A stretch of DNA of 64,000 nt from Chryseobacterium echinoideorum (GCF_007474535.1 NZ_VKNW01000009.1:158853-222852); one strand, 5' to 3'; counted from the stretch's first letter, positions 18,449 to 27,681 are shown. Notes: a model not told the origin generated them from the sequence alone. Translations and numbers: made by a program.

Positions 18449-20140
18449 ATGACAAATTCTAGAGCAAGAGAAACCACCGAGGCAATTGAAAGACTATATA
18501 TATCTATGAGACACCTGTTTTATAGAGGTTTTTTTAAGCCAAGCGGAGTTTCCGGAGAAAGCATTAGAAGTTTGTTGAAGACGATCAATCCGGAAATTTA
18601 CGGTACCATGAGTATTCCGAGCAAATTGGAGCTTAATGGTTTGATGTATGTTTTAGACAGGCTTCCAGAAGGTATTGAAGAATGTGCTTTTATACATCTT
18701 ACATCAGATGAAGGTTTTGACAAAGGAAGCTTCGAGCCGATTGTTCCTAAAAAAAGACGAAGAAACTGTTACAGAATTGATGAGCACCAAATGAATATTG
18801 AGGTTCTTTTGGGGCGGTCAGAAATTTATGATATTCTTACCCATTTAACATTTTTGTTTATTGAGGCAGACAAAATTAGAAATCTCGCCTTCATCCAAGA
18901 GGAAAACTGGAAACCGACAAGAGCTTTCAAAATTATTGAAGAGGTAGTAAAAGGAGAAAAGAAATTCAGCCGAAAAGAAAAAGAAGTTGCATTGATTCAT
19001 CTGTCTTCTCTAATAGGAAGAACATTTGACGAAACTTTAAATGCTTATAATACTTTTGGAGATGATGAAAATCCGGACAGATTATTCAAAATAATCTATC
19101 ATTTAGGCAAAGTAAGTCTTGAAGATGCTAAAGAAACCAGAGAAAGAGAGATTTATTTCAGTGCTATTTTAAAAGAAAGGGTAGGACATCATTATTTTGG
19201 TGAAAAATGGGCGCATAAACTGAAGGAAGTTTTGTTTGAAAATGATCTTCACATGAGACCGCTTCACATTATTTCTGCCAATATGCATTCTGTAAAAAAT
19301 ATGCTGTTTGCCAACGATGCACTGAAGAAAAAACAGACGAAAGACGTTGATTATAAATTGTACGAAGAAATTTCCAATAAAAAAGATCTTCGGGATAAAG
19401 TTCTGAAATATTCTCAGGAGCAGGGTTTAATTTATATTGATGATAAAAGCGGAAGTAATATTGACGTTCAGATTATTGATTTAAAATCTGTTGATTTAAA
19501 AAATACACCATTCAGCAATACTAAATTTAGCGGGGATGATGTAGTTTTGGTTTTCGACTATGCTTTTGGAGAACAGGCTTTTGAAGTGATGGACGAGCTT
19601 TTAAGACCATTCGAGCAGAAAGGTGAAGTGTATATGATGAAAGTAAAATCTGTATCAATCATGGGTAAAGCAGGAATTCTTGCCGGTGGGAAAGGAGATA
19701 TTATGATCCCGACTTCGCATATTTTTGAAGGAACAGCAGATAACTATCCTTTTGAAAATGCTTTGAAGCTGGAAGATTTTATTGATGACGAACTTCAGGC
19801 TTTTGAAGGTCCTATGATTACCGTTTTGGGAACTTCCCTTCAAAACAGAGATATTCTTTCCTACTTTATGAATACGTCATGGAAAGCGATTGGTCTGGAA
19901 ATGGAAGGAGCGCACTATCAGAAAGCCATTCAGGTGGCTTCTAAAATCAGGCATCATATTGCACCGGATTTATTTGTTTGCTATGCCTATTATGCTTCAG
20001 ATAATCCTTTGGAAACTGGAAGCACACTTTCTTCAGGTGGTTTGGGATTGACGGGCGTGAAACCTACTTACCTGATTACTTTGAGAATTTTAGAGAAAAT
20101 TTTACAAAGTGGAGCAAAAGAGGCTTCGGCTAAGAAATAG
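18449..20140 (+). CDS. DUF6909 family protein with a nucleoside-phosphorylase-like C-terminus
   Basis: A 563-residue cytoplasmic protein beginning NSRARETTEAIERLYISMRH, which I recognise as the Bacteroidota family DUF6909 of unknown function. The last ~170 residues resemble the PNP/UDP phosphorylase fold: KAGILAGGKGDIMIPTSHIF looks like the core strand-and-loop, and GLEMEGAHYQKAIQVA contains the M-E-x-E/EGA-like motif where these enzymes bind ribose. The N-terminal ~390 residues are unassigned. The fold call is inference from motifs. A terminator follows. Confidence 0.75.
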   Translation: MTNSRARETTEAIERLYISMRHLFYRGFFKPSGVSGESIRSLLKTINPEIYGTMSIPSKLELNGLMYVLDRLPEGIEECAFIHLTSDEGFDKGSFEPIVPKKRRRNCYRIDEHQMNIEVLLGRSEIYDILTHLTFLFIEADKIRNLAFIQEENWKPTRAFKIIEEVVKGEKKFSRKEKEVALIHLSSLIGRTFDETLNAYNTFGDDENPDRLFKIIYHLGKVSLEDAKETREREIYFSAILKERVGHHYFGEKWAHKLKEVLFENDLHMRPLHIISANMHSVKNMLFANDALKKKQTKDVDYKLYEEISNKKDLRDKVLKYSQEQGLIYIDDKSGSNIDVQIIDLKSVDLKNTPFSNTKFSGDDVVLVFDYAFGEQAFEVMDELLRPFEQKGEVYMMKVKSVSIMGKAGILAGGKGDIMIPTSHIFEGTADNYPFENALKLEDFIDDELQAFEGPMITVLGTSLQNRDILSYFMNTSWKAIGLEMEGAHYQKAIQVASKIRHHIAPDLFVCYAYYASDNPLETGSTLSSGGLGLTGVKPTYLITLRILEKILQSGAKEASAKK

Positions 20141-20163
20141 TTTTCAAGTGGTATAAATAATGC

Positions 20164-20200
20164 AATCCTTCAAGATTTTAAAACCTTGAAGGATTTTTTT
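20164..20200 (+). terminator. Terminator after the DUF6909 gene
   Basis: Inverted repeat aatccttcaag / cttgaaggatt (20164-20174, 20185-20195) followed by Ts. Confidence 0.88.
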
Positions 20201-20282
20201 TAAAAATTTTCAACCAAATTAAGTTTTATTCGGCGCGTTAAAAAAATAAACTAAAATAATTATCTTTAAATAAATAAAACAA

Positions 20283-20747
20283 ATGAGCACAGCTTTACAA
20301 TTAGCCAAAAGATTCAGAGAGGTAATTCTTGACGGGAAATGGATTGCCAATACCAATTTCAGAGATCAGCTTTCTGACATAAGCTGGGAACAGGCAACAA
20401 CGAAAATTGCCAACCTGAATACGATTGCGATGCTTACTTTTCATATTGATTATTATATTGCCGGGTTAATCAATTTTTTTGAAGGTGGCAATTTGGAAAT
20501 CAGAGATCAATACAGTTTTGATCTTCCTCCAATTGAATCCCAGCTGGAATGGAACAATCTTTTGAATAAATTTTGGAGTGATGCTGAAAAATTTGCCGAT
20601 TTGCTGGAGAAAATACCCGATTCTAAAATGAATGAAAGTTTCGTAGATGAAAAATACGGAACGTATCTTAGAAATATTGACGGAATGATTGAGCATGCTT
20701 ATTATCATTTGGGGCAGATTACTTTGATAAAAAAGTTATTGAATTGA
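20283..20747 (+). CDS. DinB family protein
   Basis: A 154-residue four-helix-bundle protein. The metal-ligand histidines typical of DinB/YfiT proteins are visible: one in MLTFHIDYYIAG and the pair in IEHAYYHLGQITLIKKLL at the C-terminus. Members are often thiol S-transferases or of unknown function; nothing here points to a substrate. It stands alone between the DUF6909 and M1 peptidase genes. Confidence 0.85.
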   Translation: MSTALQLAKRFREVILDGKWIANTNFRDQLSDISWEQATTKIANLNTIAMLTFHIDYYIAGLINFFEGGNLEIRDQYSFDLPPIESQLEWNNLLNKFWSDAEKFADLLEKIPDSKMNESFVDEKYGTYLRNIDGMIEHAYYHLGQITLIKKLLN

Positions 20748-20876
20748 TTTGAAACAAGCTACTCTGAATCAAAGGAAGATTTTCTAAATAAAATTTCATT
20801 TACCAGTTTTATATTTACAATACGATTTTAGCCTCTTTCAAAATTTATTTATCTTTAGGCAAATTAAAATTCTTCA

Positions 20877-22718
20877 ATGAAAAAATCAGTAGCAATTCTG
20901 TTTGCATTTATTATTACGCACTTTCAGGCTCAGCAGGGAGCATATTATCAGCAATATGCAAAATATAAAATGGATATTGATGTAAATGCTGAAAAATTTA
21001 CTTACACAGGCAATCAGACTTTAGAATACACCAACAATTCTCCGGACGAATTAAAAGTCGTTTATTTTCATTTATATTGGAATGCTTTTAAGCCTAATTC
21101 GATGATGGATCAAAGAGTTGCCGGACAAGGTAAAAATGGTGACGGGAGATTGCAGAAAGACGGAATTTCGAGACTGGCTTCTATTCCTAAAGATCAGGAA
21201 GGCTCACAAAATATTCACTGGATCAGGCAAAACGGAAAAGAACTCAAGTTTGAAGTTCAGGAAACCGTTATGAAAGTATATTTGGCAGAACCAATTAAAC
21301 CTAATTCAAAAACTACTTTCACCATGAATTGGGATGCCGTGATTCCTCAGCAGATCAGAAGAAGCGGGAGAAATAACAAGGAAGGTATTGATATGACGAT
21401 GACGCAATGGTATCCTAAAATTTCTGAATACGATTACGATGGATGGGCAGCTTTCGATTATGTCGGAAGAGAATTTCATGCGCCGTTTGCAGATTTTGAT
21501 GTAACGATTAAGATTAATAAAGATTATGTAGTAGGAGCGGGCGGAACACTTTTGAATCCGTCTGAAGTGAAAGGATATGAAGCTTCTGCAAAAATTAAAG
21601 CAGACAAAAACAAAGCAACCTGGAAGTGGACAGCCAAAAATATGCTCGATTTTGCCTGGGCTGCGGATAAAGATTATTCAGTAGAAAGTTTTGAGGTTCC
21701 ACAAGGTCCGAAAGTCTATTTTGTATATCAGAAAAATGATAAAACAAAATACTGGGCTGAAGCGAAACCTTATATTTCAAAATATTTCCAGATCATGAAC
21801 AGCAGATTCGGGAAATATGCTTATCCTTCCTATGCATTTATTCAGGGGGGCGATGGCGGAATGGAATACGGAATGTGTACCATGATTCTCGGAGAAGCCG
21901 AAAGTCTGGAAGATTTGATGGGATTAATGATTCACGAAGGTTCACACTCTTGGTATCAGCAGATGCTGGCTACCAATGAGCCGATGCGACCTTGGATGGA
22001 TGAAGGTTTTACGAGTTATGCAGAAAGCATTGTAATGAATGAATTGTTTCCGCCAAAAGATAACCGGCCGAATGCTTTTGTTGAAAAACTGAATGCCTAC
22101 AGAAATATCGTGAAAAGAGGAATTGAAGAACCTGCAATTTGGCTGGGAGATCATCATGATAACGGAACAGCTTACAGCTTTGCAAGTTATGTGAAAGGCG
22201 AATTGTATCTGGTACAGTTGGGGTATATCGTAGGAGAAGAAAATTTAGCCAAAATCATGACGGAGTATTTTAAAGAATGGAGCATGAAGCACCCTTCTGA
22301 CAGAGATTTTCTTCATATTGCGCAGAAAATTTCCGGGATGGATCTGAAATGGTTTCATCACTACTGGATCAACACCATAAAAACCATCGACTACGGAATA
22401 AAGGATGTAAAATACGATGCAAAATCTACAATGATTACCTTGGTGAATAAGAGTCAGATTCCGATGCCGATTGATTTCTCTGTGATTACAACAGATAATA
22501 AAATAGTGACTTACCAGATTCCATTAAATATGACCCGCACCTGGAAAACAAAAGATGCTTTTGGTGATTTTACCACGTTGAATTACTGGCCCTGGACACA
22601 GAAAGAATATACACTCACAATTCCTTACCCTAAATCTCAGCTGAAAGTTTTGGGAATAGATTTCAGCCAGCGAATGGCAGATGTAAATCCCGAAGACAAT
22701 TTTGTTGAGGTGAAATAA
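20877..22718 (+). CDS. M1 family metallopeptidase (secreted aminopeptidase)
   Basis: Predicted zinc aminopeptidase. The 613-residue protein has a signal peptide (residues 1-18, ending QA before QQGAYYQQ), the M1 exopeptidase motif region GGDGGMEYGMCTM, zinc motif H353-E354-G-S-H357, and the third ligand E376 in DEGFTSYAES. Probably periplasmic or outer-membrane-associated. There is no type IX C-terminal sorting domain: the sequence ends NPEDNFVEVK. It converges on the XRE regulator gene across a shared terminator. Confidence 0.93.
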   Translation: MKKSVAILFAFIITHFQAQQGAYYQQYAKYKMDIDVNAEKFTYTGNQTLEYTNNSPDELKVVYFHLYWNAFKPNSMMDQRVAGQGKNGDGRLQKDGISRLASIPKDQEGSQNIHWIRQNGKELKFEVQETVMKVYLAEPIKPNSKTTFTMNWDAVIPQQIRRSGRNNKEGIDMTMTQWYPKISEYDYDGWAAFDYVGREFHAPFADFDVTIKINKDYVVGAGGTLLNPSEVKGYEASAKIKADKNKATWKWTAKNMLDFAWAADKDYSVESFEVPQGPKVYFVYQKNDKTKYWAEAKPYISKYFQIMNSRFGKYAYPSYAFIQGGDGGMEYGMCTMILGEAESLEDLMGLMIHEGSHSWYQQMLATNEPMRPWMDEGFTSYAESIVMNELFPPKDNRPNAFVEKLNAYRNIVKRGIEEPAIWLGDHHDNGTAYSFASYVKGELYLVQLGYIVGEENLAKIMTEYFKEWSMKHPSDRDFLHIAQKISGMDLKWFHHYWINTIKTIDYGIKDVKYDAKSTMITLVNKSQIPMPIDFSVITTDNKIVTYQIPLNMTRTWKTKDAFGDFTTLNYWPWTQKEYTLTIPYPKSQLKVLGIDFSQRMADVNPEDNFVEVK

Positions 22719-22728
22719 CTTACTAAAA

Positions 22729-22757
22729 AATCCCCGAAGATGTTCTTTGGGGATTAT
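22729..22757. terminator. Bidirectional terminator
   Basis: aatccccgaaga / tctttggggatt (22729-22740 and 22744-22755, one mismatch) lies between the convergent M1 peptidase and XRE genes, with A/T-rich runs on both sides. Confidence 0.85.
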
Positions 22758-22760
22758 TTT

Positions 22761-23159
22761 TTATCGTTTTTCGAGCTCTTCTATTCTCTTTTTCAGAAGT
22801 TCTATTTCTGTATCTTTTTGCCGGTTTTCTTTTTTGAGCATTTCTATCAGCTCTTTCTGGTTTTCTAAAAGAAATTCGGGAATATTACAATAAAAAGTAC
22901 CTCCAACATTTCCAAATGAACTGTTTGTTACAGTATTTTCAAAATAGTTGTTAGTGTATTTATTTTCATCAGTTTCTTTTATTTCTTCCACCTCAGTTTC
23001 CAAAAGTTTTGAGATTCTTTCCCATTCTTCTTCCGAGATTTCTACTTCTCCTTTCTCTTTACGGCTGTATTGGGTCTGGCTGATGTTCAGGTATTCTGCC
23101 AGATCTTTTTGGGTAAAATCTTTTTCGTTTCTCTTTTTTATTAACTTTTCCTTTACCAT
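22761..23159 (-). CDS. XRE-family HTH transcriptional regulator
   Basis: A 132-residue protein with an N-terminal Cro/C1-type helix-turn-helix (KRNEKDFTQKDLAEYLNISQ, recognition helix about residues 27-36), an Asn/Thr-rich spacer and a C-terminal Lys/Glu coiled coil (residues ~98-132), likely for oligomerisation. It starts 122 bp from, and divergent to, the predicted polymorphic toxin lipoprotein at 23282, so it may control that cluster; this is positional inference only. Confidence 0.85.
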   Translation of the reverse strand: MVKEKLIKKRNEKDFTQKDLAEYLNISQTQYSRKEKGEVEISEEEWERISKLLETEVEEIKETDENKYTNNYFENTVTNSSFGNVGGTFYCNIPEFLLENQKELIEMLKKENRQKDTEIELLKKRIEELEKR

Positions 23160-23281
23160 AAAGCATTTTTTACAAATGTAAAAATTATTCGACTAAAACC
23201 GAATATACCCGAATAAAAAATATCGCAGTATTTTGAGAAATTTATTTTAATATTGTATCTGTAATATTAAAATAAAAACCC

Positions 23282-25078
23282 ATGATGAGAAAAATCAGTT
23301 TCCTGATGCTTTTTGCATTATTATTTTTAGTTCTCAGTTGCAGAACGGAATCTTTCAATCAGGAAGACCCTAAAATTCAAGATTATTCTAATTCTATTCT
23401 TAAAGTGAGCCTGGAAGAAGTTCTATCCAAGACTTCCAAATTCGACAAAGAAATTACCCATGACCTCAGTACTTTCACGTGGGAAAAAAGGTTAGAAAAC
23501 AAAAATACAGAAAAAAATACTGAAGACAACAACTATTATTTCAACACCGACGACATCCAAAAAATTACTGCAGAGAATGCAACGTATTACACCATTCCTG
23601 CGATAAGTAAAACCGATGAGAGAGAAGATATTCTGCATTCTCTTTCTTTAAGAATTTCGGATGAGGGGTTGCAATCCCGAATGGTTACAGTGCAGCTGAA
23701 AGATGACGAAAGTCTTGAAATAGTTTCTTCTGTACCCTATAACTATGATCCTCAATCTGTCACTGCTAGAGAAGATGCAGAATGTACTACTTATTTAATC
23801 ACGGGTCCGTGTTCCTGTCACGAGACTCACGCAGCAGGCGGTTGCACCCACCCTATCCAGATCATGCTTACCCAGTGTGGTACAGGTTCTGGTTCAGGAA
23901 CAGTCACTTCCGGCTCTACCTATTATACAGGAACTCCTACGGCTAATTTCCCGAGCAACTCTTCAGGAACTTATGTGTACAGCACTGCAGATCAGGTTTA
24001 CAATTCCCTAAGAATAAAGCTGAAACCAGATTATTTTCTAACCAATATCCAGAAGTTTAAAATTTTAGAATCGCCACATCTTGCTTCCCAGATTGTTACT
24101 TTTTTAAATCAGAATCCCCAACATAAAGCTGCTGCTATTTCTTTCATCAACAGTATCGGGCCCATATCTACGGCTCAGGAAATGCAGACTGCTATTAGCA
24201 ATTACATCAATGGTTTTAATTTCAATTCGGGTTTGTCTTCTGCACAAAACACCTGGAAGGCACAAAACCCGGCTTTGTTTGACAAGATTCTCGCTTATAT
24301 TCTGCTGGATTACCCAAACAGAAAAGATTTTGGATATTGGGGAATTAATTTTTTAATTCAGAATCCTACAACGACTTGGGAAGAGTTTCAAAATTGGTTT
24401 ATTGACGGTAATTTAGATTACCAAAATATTGCTGATGTCGAATTTGCAAAAGATTTATCTTTGTTATCTTATGATTTGGTAATTGCGAATCAAAACGGCA
24501 CATTAAATCAATTGCAGACAAGTTGGCCAAATTGGCAAAAAGTTAAACAAAAAATAAAAAGCTCAATAGCCCAAGGGGTACATCAAACAGCAAAAGTTGT
24601 AAAAACCTTTTACGACGAAGTAAGTAGCAACCCATATACTAACAATACTGGAACTAGAGTTTTGCTAAATATATTTATTGATGAGCTTAGAAATGAAATA
24701 AAACAGACAACGAATATGAATAAAGACACCATGAATTGGCAAGATCTATTTAATATCTGGCTGTTTGAGTTGATGCCAAATCCTAACAGTAGCATCAATT
24801 TTACATGGAGTTCCAATGTGATAAATGGAAATACGCTATATAATGCAAATACGAATGCAGTATACAAGTTTCCTAAAGGAAACCCGGATATGATGAATGA
24901 TATTAAAAGTGGCTTAAACAACGGAACATTAAATGTTGGAAATAGTATGTCGAAATATTTTGGTATAACTTTACACAATATTATGCAACACTTTCCAATA
25001 ATAACGTTGGTATACAAATGCTTGGGTCTTATGATACTAAAGCAACTGTTGTTTCTAAATCTGGAAATGCTGCGGTAA
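23282..25078 (+). CDS. Large surface lipoprotein, candidate polymorphic toxin
   Basis: A 598-residue predicted lipoprotein with lipobox LVLSC near residue 20. Mature region: a beta-rich N-terminal part, a Cys-rich patch (TGPCSCHETHAAGGC, residues ~178-193), a Gly/Ser/Thr linker, then a helical part with FLNQNP and FLIQNPTTTWEEFQNWF repeats of a kind I associate with Bacteroidota toxin carriers. The last ~30 residues look artificial: a second frame continues as a well-formed domain to 25245. Adding one T to the TTTT run at 24957-24960 would join the frames as SKYFWYNFTQYYATLSNNN. Lipoprotein genes follow like immunity genes. The toxin call is inference. Confidence 0.6.
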   Translation: MMRKISFLMLFALLFLVLSCRTESFNQEDPKIQDYSNSILKVSLEEVLSKTSKFDKEITHDLSTFTWEKRLENKNTEKNTEDNNYYFNTDDIQKITAENATYYTIPAISKTDEREDILHSLSLRISDEGLQSRMVTVQLKDDESLEIVSSVPYNYDPQSVTAREDAECTTYLITGPCSCHETHAAGGCTHPIQIMLTQCGTGSGSGTVTSGSTYYTGTPTANFPSNSSGTYVYSTADQVYNSLRIKLKPDYFLTNIQKFKILESPHLASQIVTFLNQNPQHKAAAISFINSIGPISTAQEMQTAISNYINGFNFNSGLSSAQNTWKAQNPALFDKILAYILLDYPNRKDFGYWGINFLIQNPTTTWEEFQNWFIDGNLDYQNIADVEFAKDLSLLSYDLVIANQNGTLNQLQTSWPNWQKVKQKIKSSIAQGVHQTAKVVKTFYDEVSSNPYTNNTGTRVLLNIFIDELRNEIKQTTNMNKDTMNWQDLFNIWLFELMPNPNSSINFTWSSNVINGNTLYNANTNAVYKFPKGNPDMMNDIKSGLNNGTLNVGNSMSKYFGITLHNIMQHFPIITLVYKCLGLMILKQLLFLNLEMLR

Positions 25079-25245
25079 TCAGATTTTTCATCAAAAATAC
25101 TTTAGGGTGGGATTCGGCAACTAGATTTGTTCAGAACGGATCAAAAACAATAGGAATTGTTCCAAACAAAGAGATAGGAGAAGGGCTTCACTTAGGAGGT
25201 AATTTAATTAATACATTTACATGGGAAGAAATAATAACATATTAA
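24961..25245 (+). pseudogene. Out-of-frame C-terminal domain of the toxin-like lipoprotein
   Basis: This frame encodes WYNFTQYYATLSNNNVG, SYDTKATVVSKSGNAAVIRF, then GWDSATRFVQNGSKTIGIVP and the tail LHLGGNLINTFTWEEIITY. It is a coherent beta-rich domain with no start codon of its own except an internal ATG at 25018. It most likely belongs to the 23282 gene and was cut off by a 1-bp loss. Its last 25 bases overlap the start of the next lipoprotein gene. The tail recurs as an orphan at 25707-25766. Confidence 0.6.
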
Positions 25246-25704
25246 TATTTTTATTATCAATTATTGTCATTTCTTGTTTTAGTGATAATAAGAAAGAATA
25301 TACAAATGTATACTGGGTACCAAAAACTAAAGAGTTTACAGGGACTTACCTTTTAGATAGAGAGTTTCATGAAAAAGATAAATTACCAAATGATTCAATA
25401 GTTTTAACTTTAAATGAAAACGGATGAATTCATTCCTTATGCAGAAGGGAAATGGAATTTAGTTAAGAATCCTATTAGTTCAAAAGAAAATGAATACTCA
25501 ACATCAATAATCTTGAAATATACTGGAAAATATGATAAGTATAATAAAATAGACAAATATTTAAATGTAAATAACAAATTTTTACAAGTACAAGAAATGC
25601 AGATGAAAATTAGTGACAGTAGTTTTATATTTTGTTTTTTTACAGGCGATCCTGATCATAATCAATATAGATTTTATTTTAATCAGATAAAAAAGTATAA
25701 TTAA
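25221..25704 (+). pseudogene. Frameshifted lipoprotein, candidate immunity protein
   Basis: Starts MGRNNNILIFLLSIIVISC, a lipoprotein signal with Cys at residue 19. The frame stops at 25427 (LNENG-stop), but a second frame continues as DEFIPYAEGKWNLVKNPISS to 25704. Removing one T in aacggatgaattc restores NENGEFIPYAEGKW and gives a protein of about 160 residues, close in size and start to the next gene (25742). It overlaps the 3' end of the toxin-like frame by 25 bp, the spacing expected for a toxin-immunity pair. Confidence 0.6.
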
Positions 25705-25706
25705 GG

Positions 25707-25766
25707 GTTCACTTGGTAGGTAATTTATTAAATACTTATACATGGGACGAAATTGTAATATTTTAA
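25707..25766 (+). other. Orphan toxin tail (displaced C-terminal fragment)
   Basis: In frame this stretch encodes VHLVGNLLNTYTWDEIVIF-stop, clearly a diverged copy of the toxin tail LHLGGNLINTFTWEEIITY. The preceding sequence is unrelated, so only the last ~19 codons remain. As with the first copy, its end overlaps the start of a lipoprotein gene (25742). It looks like the trace of a lost toxin cassette. Confidence 0.6.
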
Positions 25767-26218
25767 TAGCATTTTTAACTCTATTTTTAATTCATTGTAA
25801 AGATCAGGAAGAATATCCAGATAGTCTTCCTGATTATCATATCCCCTTACAAGAGGCTGTTGGAGAGTACATTTATGTTCCTAATCAAGCTTTAGAATAT
25901 GGAAGAGATGATTTCAAATATCTTAATCTCGAAAAAGGGGACACTCTAAAATTAGAAATAAGAAGTGATTCAACATTTACATTTAATTATTTTTATCATG
26001 ATAAAGCAATCAAAACAAAAAATTTCACAAATAAATTTACAGTGTACCCAACTTCAAAGGATATGCTAATTTTCAAAAAGTATCCTGATGGATCAGCCTA
26101 CATAGGAGGAACAAGTGGCTTTAAAAAAGGGAAAAAAATTTATTTTTATCTCCGATTAAGACAACCGAATGATAAATATGAGTATGAGTACCCTCTTTAT
26201 TTTGAAAAAGTGAAGTAA
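25742..26218 (+). CDS. Lipoprotein, candidate immunity protein
   Basis: A 158-residue lipoprotein (MGRNCNILIAFLTLFLIHC, lipid-modified Cys at 19) with a hydrophilic, beta-rich body containing GEYIYVPNQ, DTLKLEIRSDSTFTFNYFY and YFYLRLRQPND, a pattern of small lipoproteins with one beta-sandwich. Its first eight codons overlap the orphan toxin tail, and its leader matches that of the frameshifted gene at 25221, so the two are paralogues created by cassette duplication. No known family recognised. Confidence 0.65.
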   Translation: MGRNCNILIAFLTLFLIHCKDQEEYPDSLPDYHIPLQEAVGEYIYVPNQALEYGRDDFKYLNLEKGDTLKLEIRSDSTFTFNYFYHDKAIKTKNFTNKFTVYPTSKDMLIFKKYPDGSAYIGGTSGFKKGKKIYFYLRLRQPNDKYEYEYPLYFEKVK

Positions 26219-26220
26219 TA

Positions 26221-26304
26221 ATGATTTTCGATGCTTTACTCATAATAATTATCATCTTATTCATTTGTTTCGGTTTGATTGTAGCGTTTTGCAATAACTT
26301 CTAA
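26221..26304 (+). CDS. Possible 27-residue membrane peptide
   Basis: ATG at 26221, two bases after the previous stop, opens a short frame encoding MIFDALLIIIIILFICFGLI and a short AFCNNF tail, a single membrane helix. It may be a real small membrane protein or the leader remnant of a lost gene. Weak evidence. Confidence 0.3.
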   Translation: MIFDALLIIIIILFICFGLIVAFCNNF

Positions 26305-26353
26305 TGCATCATTTGTGACAAAAAACAAGAAGGGAACAAAAGAATCTGGTTGT

Positions 26354-26496
26354 AGCCAAGCCATTTATTTTTAAATAAGTGACTTCATAACGAAAGAGAA
26401 AAAATCTACTAAAAAGCATAAGAAAATGAGAAGAAATTCACGCTAACTTTTTTATTCCTCATAGGATTGAGTATACACGCTCAATCCTATAAACTC
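26354..26496 (+). repeat. Leader repeat copy A (damaged signal-peptide gene start)
   Basis: About 143 bp, starting agccaagccattta and running through aagcataagaaaatgagaag into a broken signal-peptide region ending ctcaatcctataaa. It matches copy C (28390-28548) over its whole length and copy B (27689 on) in the signal-peptide part. In copy A one base is missing after atgagaagaaa, so its ATG at 26426 stops after six codons. Confidence 0.65.
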
Positions 26497-26509
26497 TAAT
26501 TAAAGTAGC

Positions 26510-26929
26510 ATGGTAGACAGAATAATATTTCATTTAAAAAATACTGTAATACTCATTGGTAATATGTATATATTTTTAATTGTAAAAAATATATTGCAAA
26601 TAATATTCGGTTTACTGACCTCGTTTACAGACGTAGAAGTCTACACAATATATAATATCAAACAAAGTACATTTTCATTAGCAATTGTTATTTTTTATGA
26701 CTTCTTTGCTTTTGTAATTATGATTTATATATGGGCTTTTTTGCTTTTATATCTTATTATTTTAGAGTATAAAAATAAAATGTGGATACATATATTATAT
26801 TCTGTTATAATTTATCTGCTGGCAATTTTTATTTTTAATAAAGGAGAAATAAATGACTTTTTTATAATGATCAGTATTTTATTAGGAATATTAAATTGGT
26901 ACTTATTCAAAAAATGGATAATTCTTTAA
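26510..26929 (+). CDS. Small integral membrane protein, unknown
   Basis: 139 residues, with about four hydrophobic helices (MYIFLIVKNILQIIFGLLT, FSLAIVIFYDFFAFVIMIYI, WAFLLLYLIIL, and two near the C-terminus). No recognised family. Very AT-rich, like the whole 25-29 kb stretch. It overlaps no clear domain and lies between leader repeat A and a secreted protein. Candidate immunity protein against a membrane-acting toxin, but only by context. Confidence 0.5.
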   Translation: MVDRIIFHLKNTVILIGNMYIFLIVKNILQIIFGLLTSFTDVEVYTIYNIKQSTFSLAIVIFYDFFAFVIMIYIWAFLLLYLIILEYKNKMWIHILYSVIIYLLAIFIFNKGEINDFFIMISILLGILNWYLFKKWIIL

Positions 26930-26940
26930 AACACAACATT

Positions 26941-27681
26941 ATGAGAAAAATTTTCGTATTGCTAATAATAAGCTTATCAACCTTTTTACACTCACAGATC
27001 TTTAAAGAACCATATTATTATGTGGGTTCAGATGAAATGCATGTCTACAGACAAAGCAACGATACATTGTATAAATCTAACACATTTTCTTTACAACCGG
27101 TAAACATTAAAAAATACAATGCACATTATAAGATATGGGATATAATAGAAAACTCCCAAAACTTAATCGCCGTTAAACTGGAAAGTCTGGACAGTATTCC
27201 GTTAACCACAGATCCTTATCCTGAAGATCGTTTTAAATTGCTTCTTTACAAAAAGATCAGTGAGAAAGAACTTTTGCTGATCAGAGATATTAATCACTTG
27301 AAGCAAGAGGAGATGACAACATATAATATTGATACGATTCAGACAAAAAACAGCTATGGAATGACTTTGTTTAGCCTTTCATACCTGAAACAATTATCTA
27401 CACTAAAAAAAGTAAAGAGTAAAAAAGATGCAAATGCAATAAACAATGAACTTAATAATTCTAAATATACAAGATTTGCGGAAAGTTATGTAAAATTCAA
27501 TAGATTATCTGATCCTTACGCTTCTATTTTATCGGCATCATTAATTAATACAGCTTGTATAAATATTGGATATAGTCCTATTGGTGCAAGTTTCTCAATC
27601 AACATACTCAACACTGATAGGAGGCAGGAAGAAAAGGAAAAAATTATTGATGAACTTTATAAGATGATTTATGATAAATAG
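26941..27681 (+). CDS. Secreted protein of unknown function
   Basis: 246 residues from the ATG at 26941; the open frame begins 15 codons earlier, but MRKIFVLLIISLSTFLHSQ is a complete signal peptide ending before IFKEPYYY, so this start is preferred. The mature part is mixed alpha/beta with a Lys-rich helix near residue 165 (LKKVKSKKDANAINNELNN) and ends EEKEKIIDELYKMIYDK. No family recognised. The next leader-containing ORF (27671) overlaps its end by 11 bp. Confidence 0.6.
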   Translation: MRKIFVLLIISLSTFLHSQIFKEPYYYVGSDEMHVYRQSNDTLYKSNTFSLQPVNIKKYNAHYKIWDIIENSQNLIAVKLESLDSIPLTTDPYPEDRFKLLLYKKISEKELLLIRDINHLKQEEMTTYNIDTIQTKNSYGMTLFSLSYLKQLSTLKKVKSKKDANAINNELNNSKYTRFAESYVKFNRLSDPYASILSASLINTACINIGYSPIGASFSINILNTDRRQEEKEKIIDELYKMIYDK

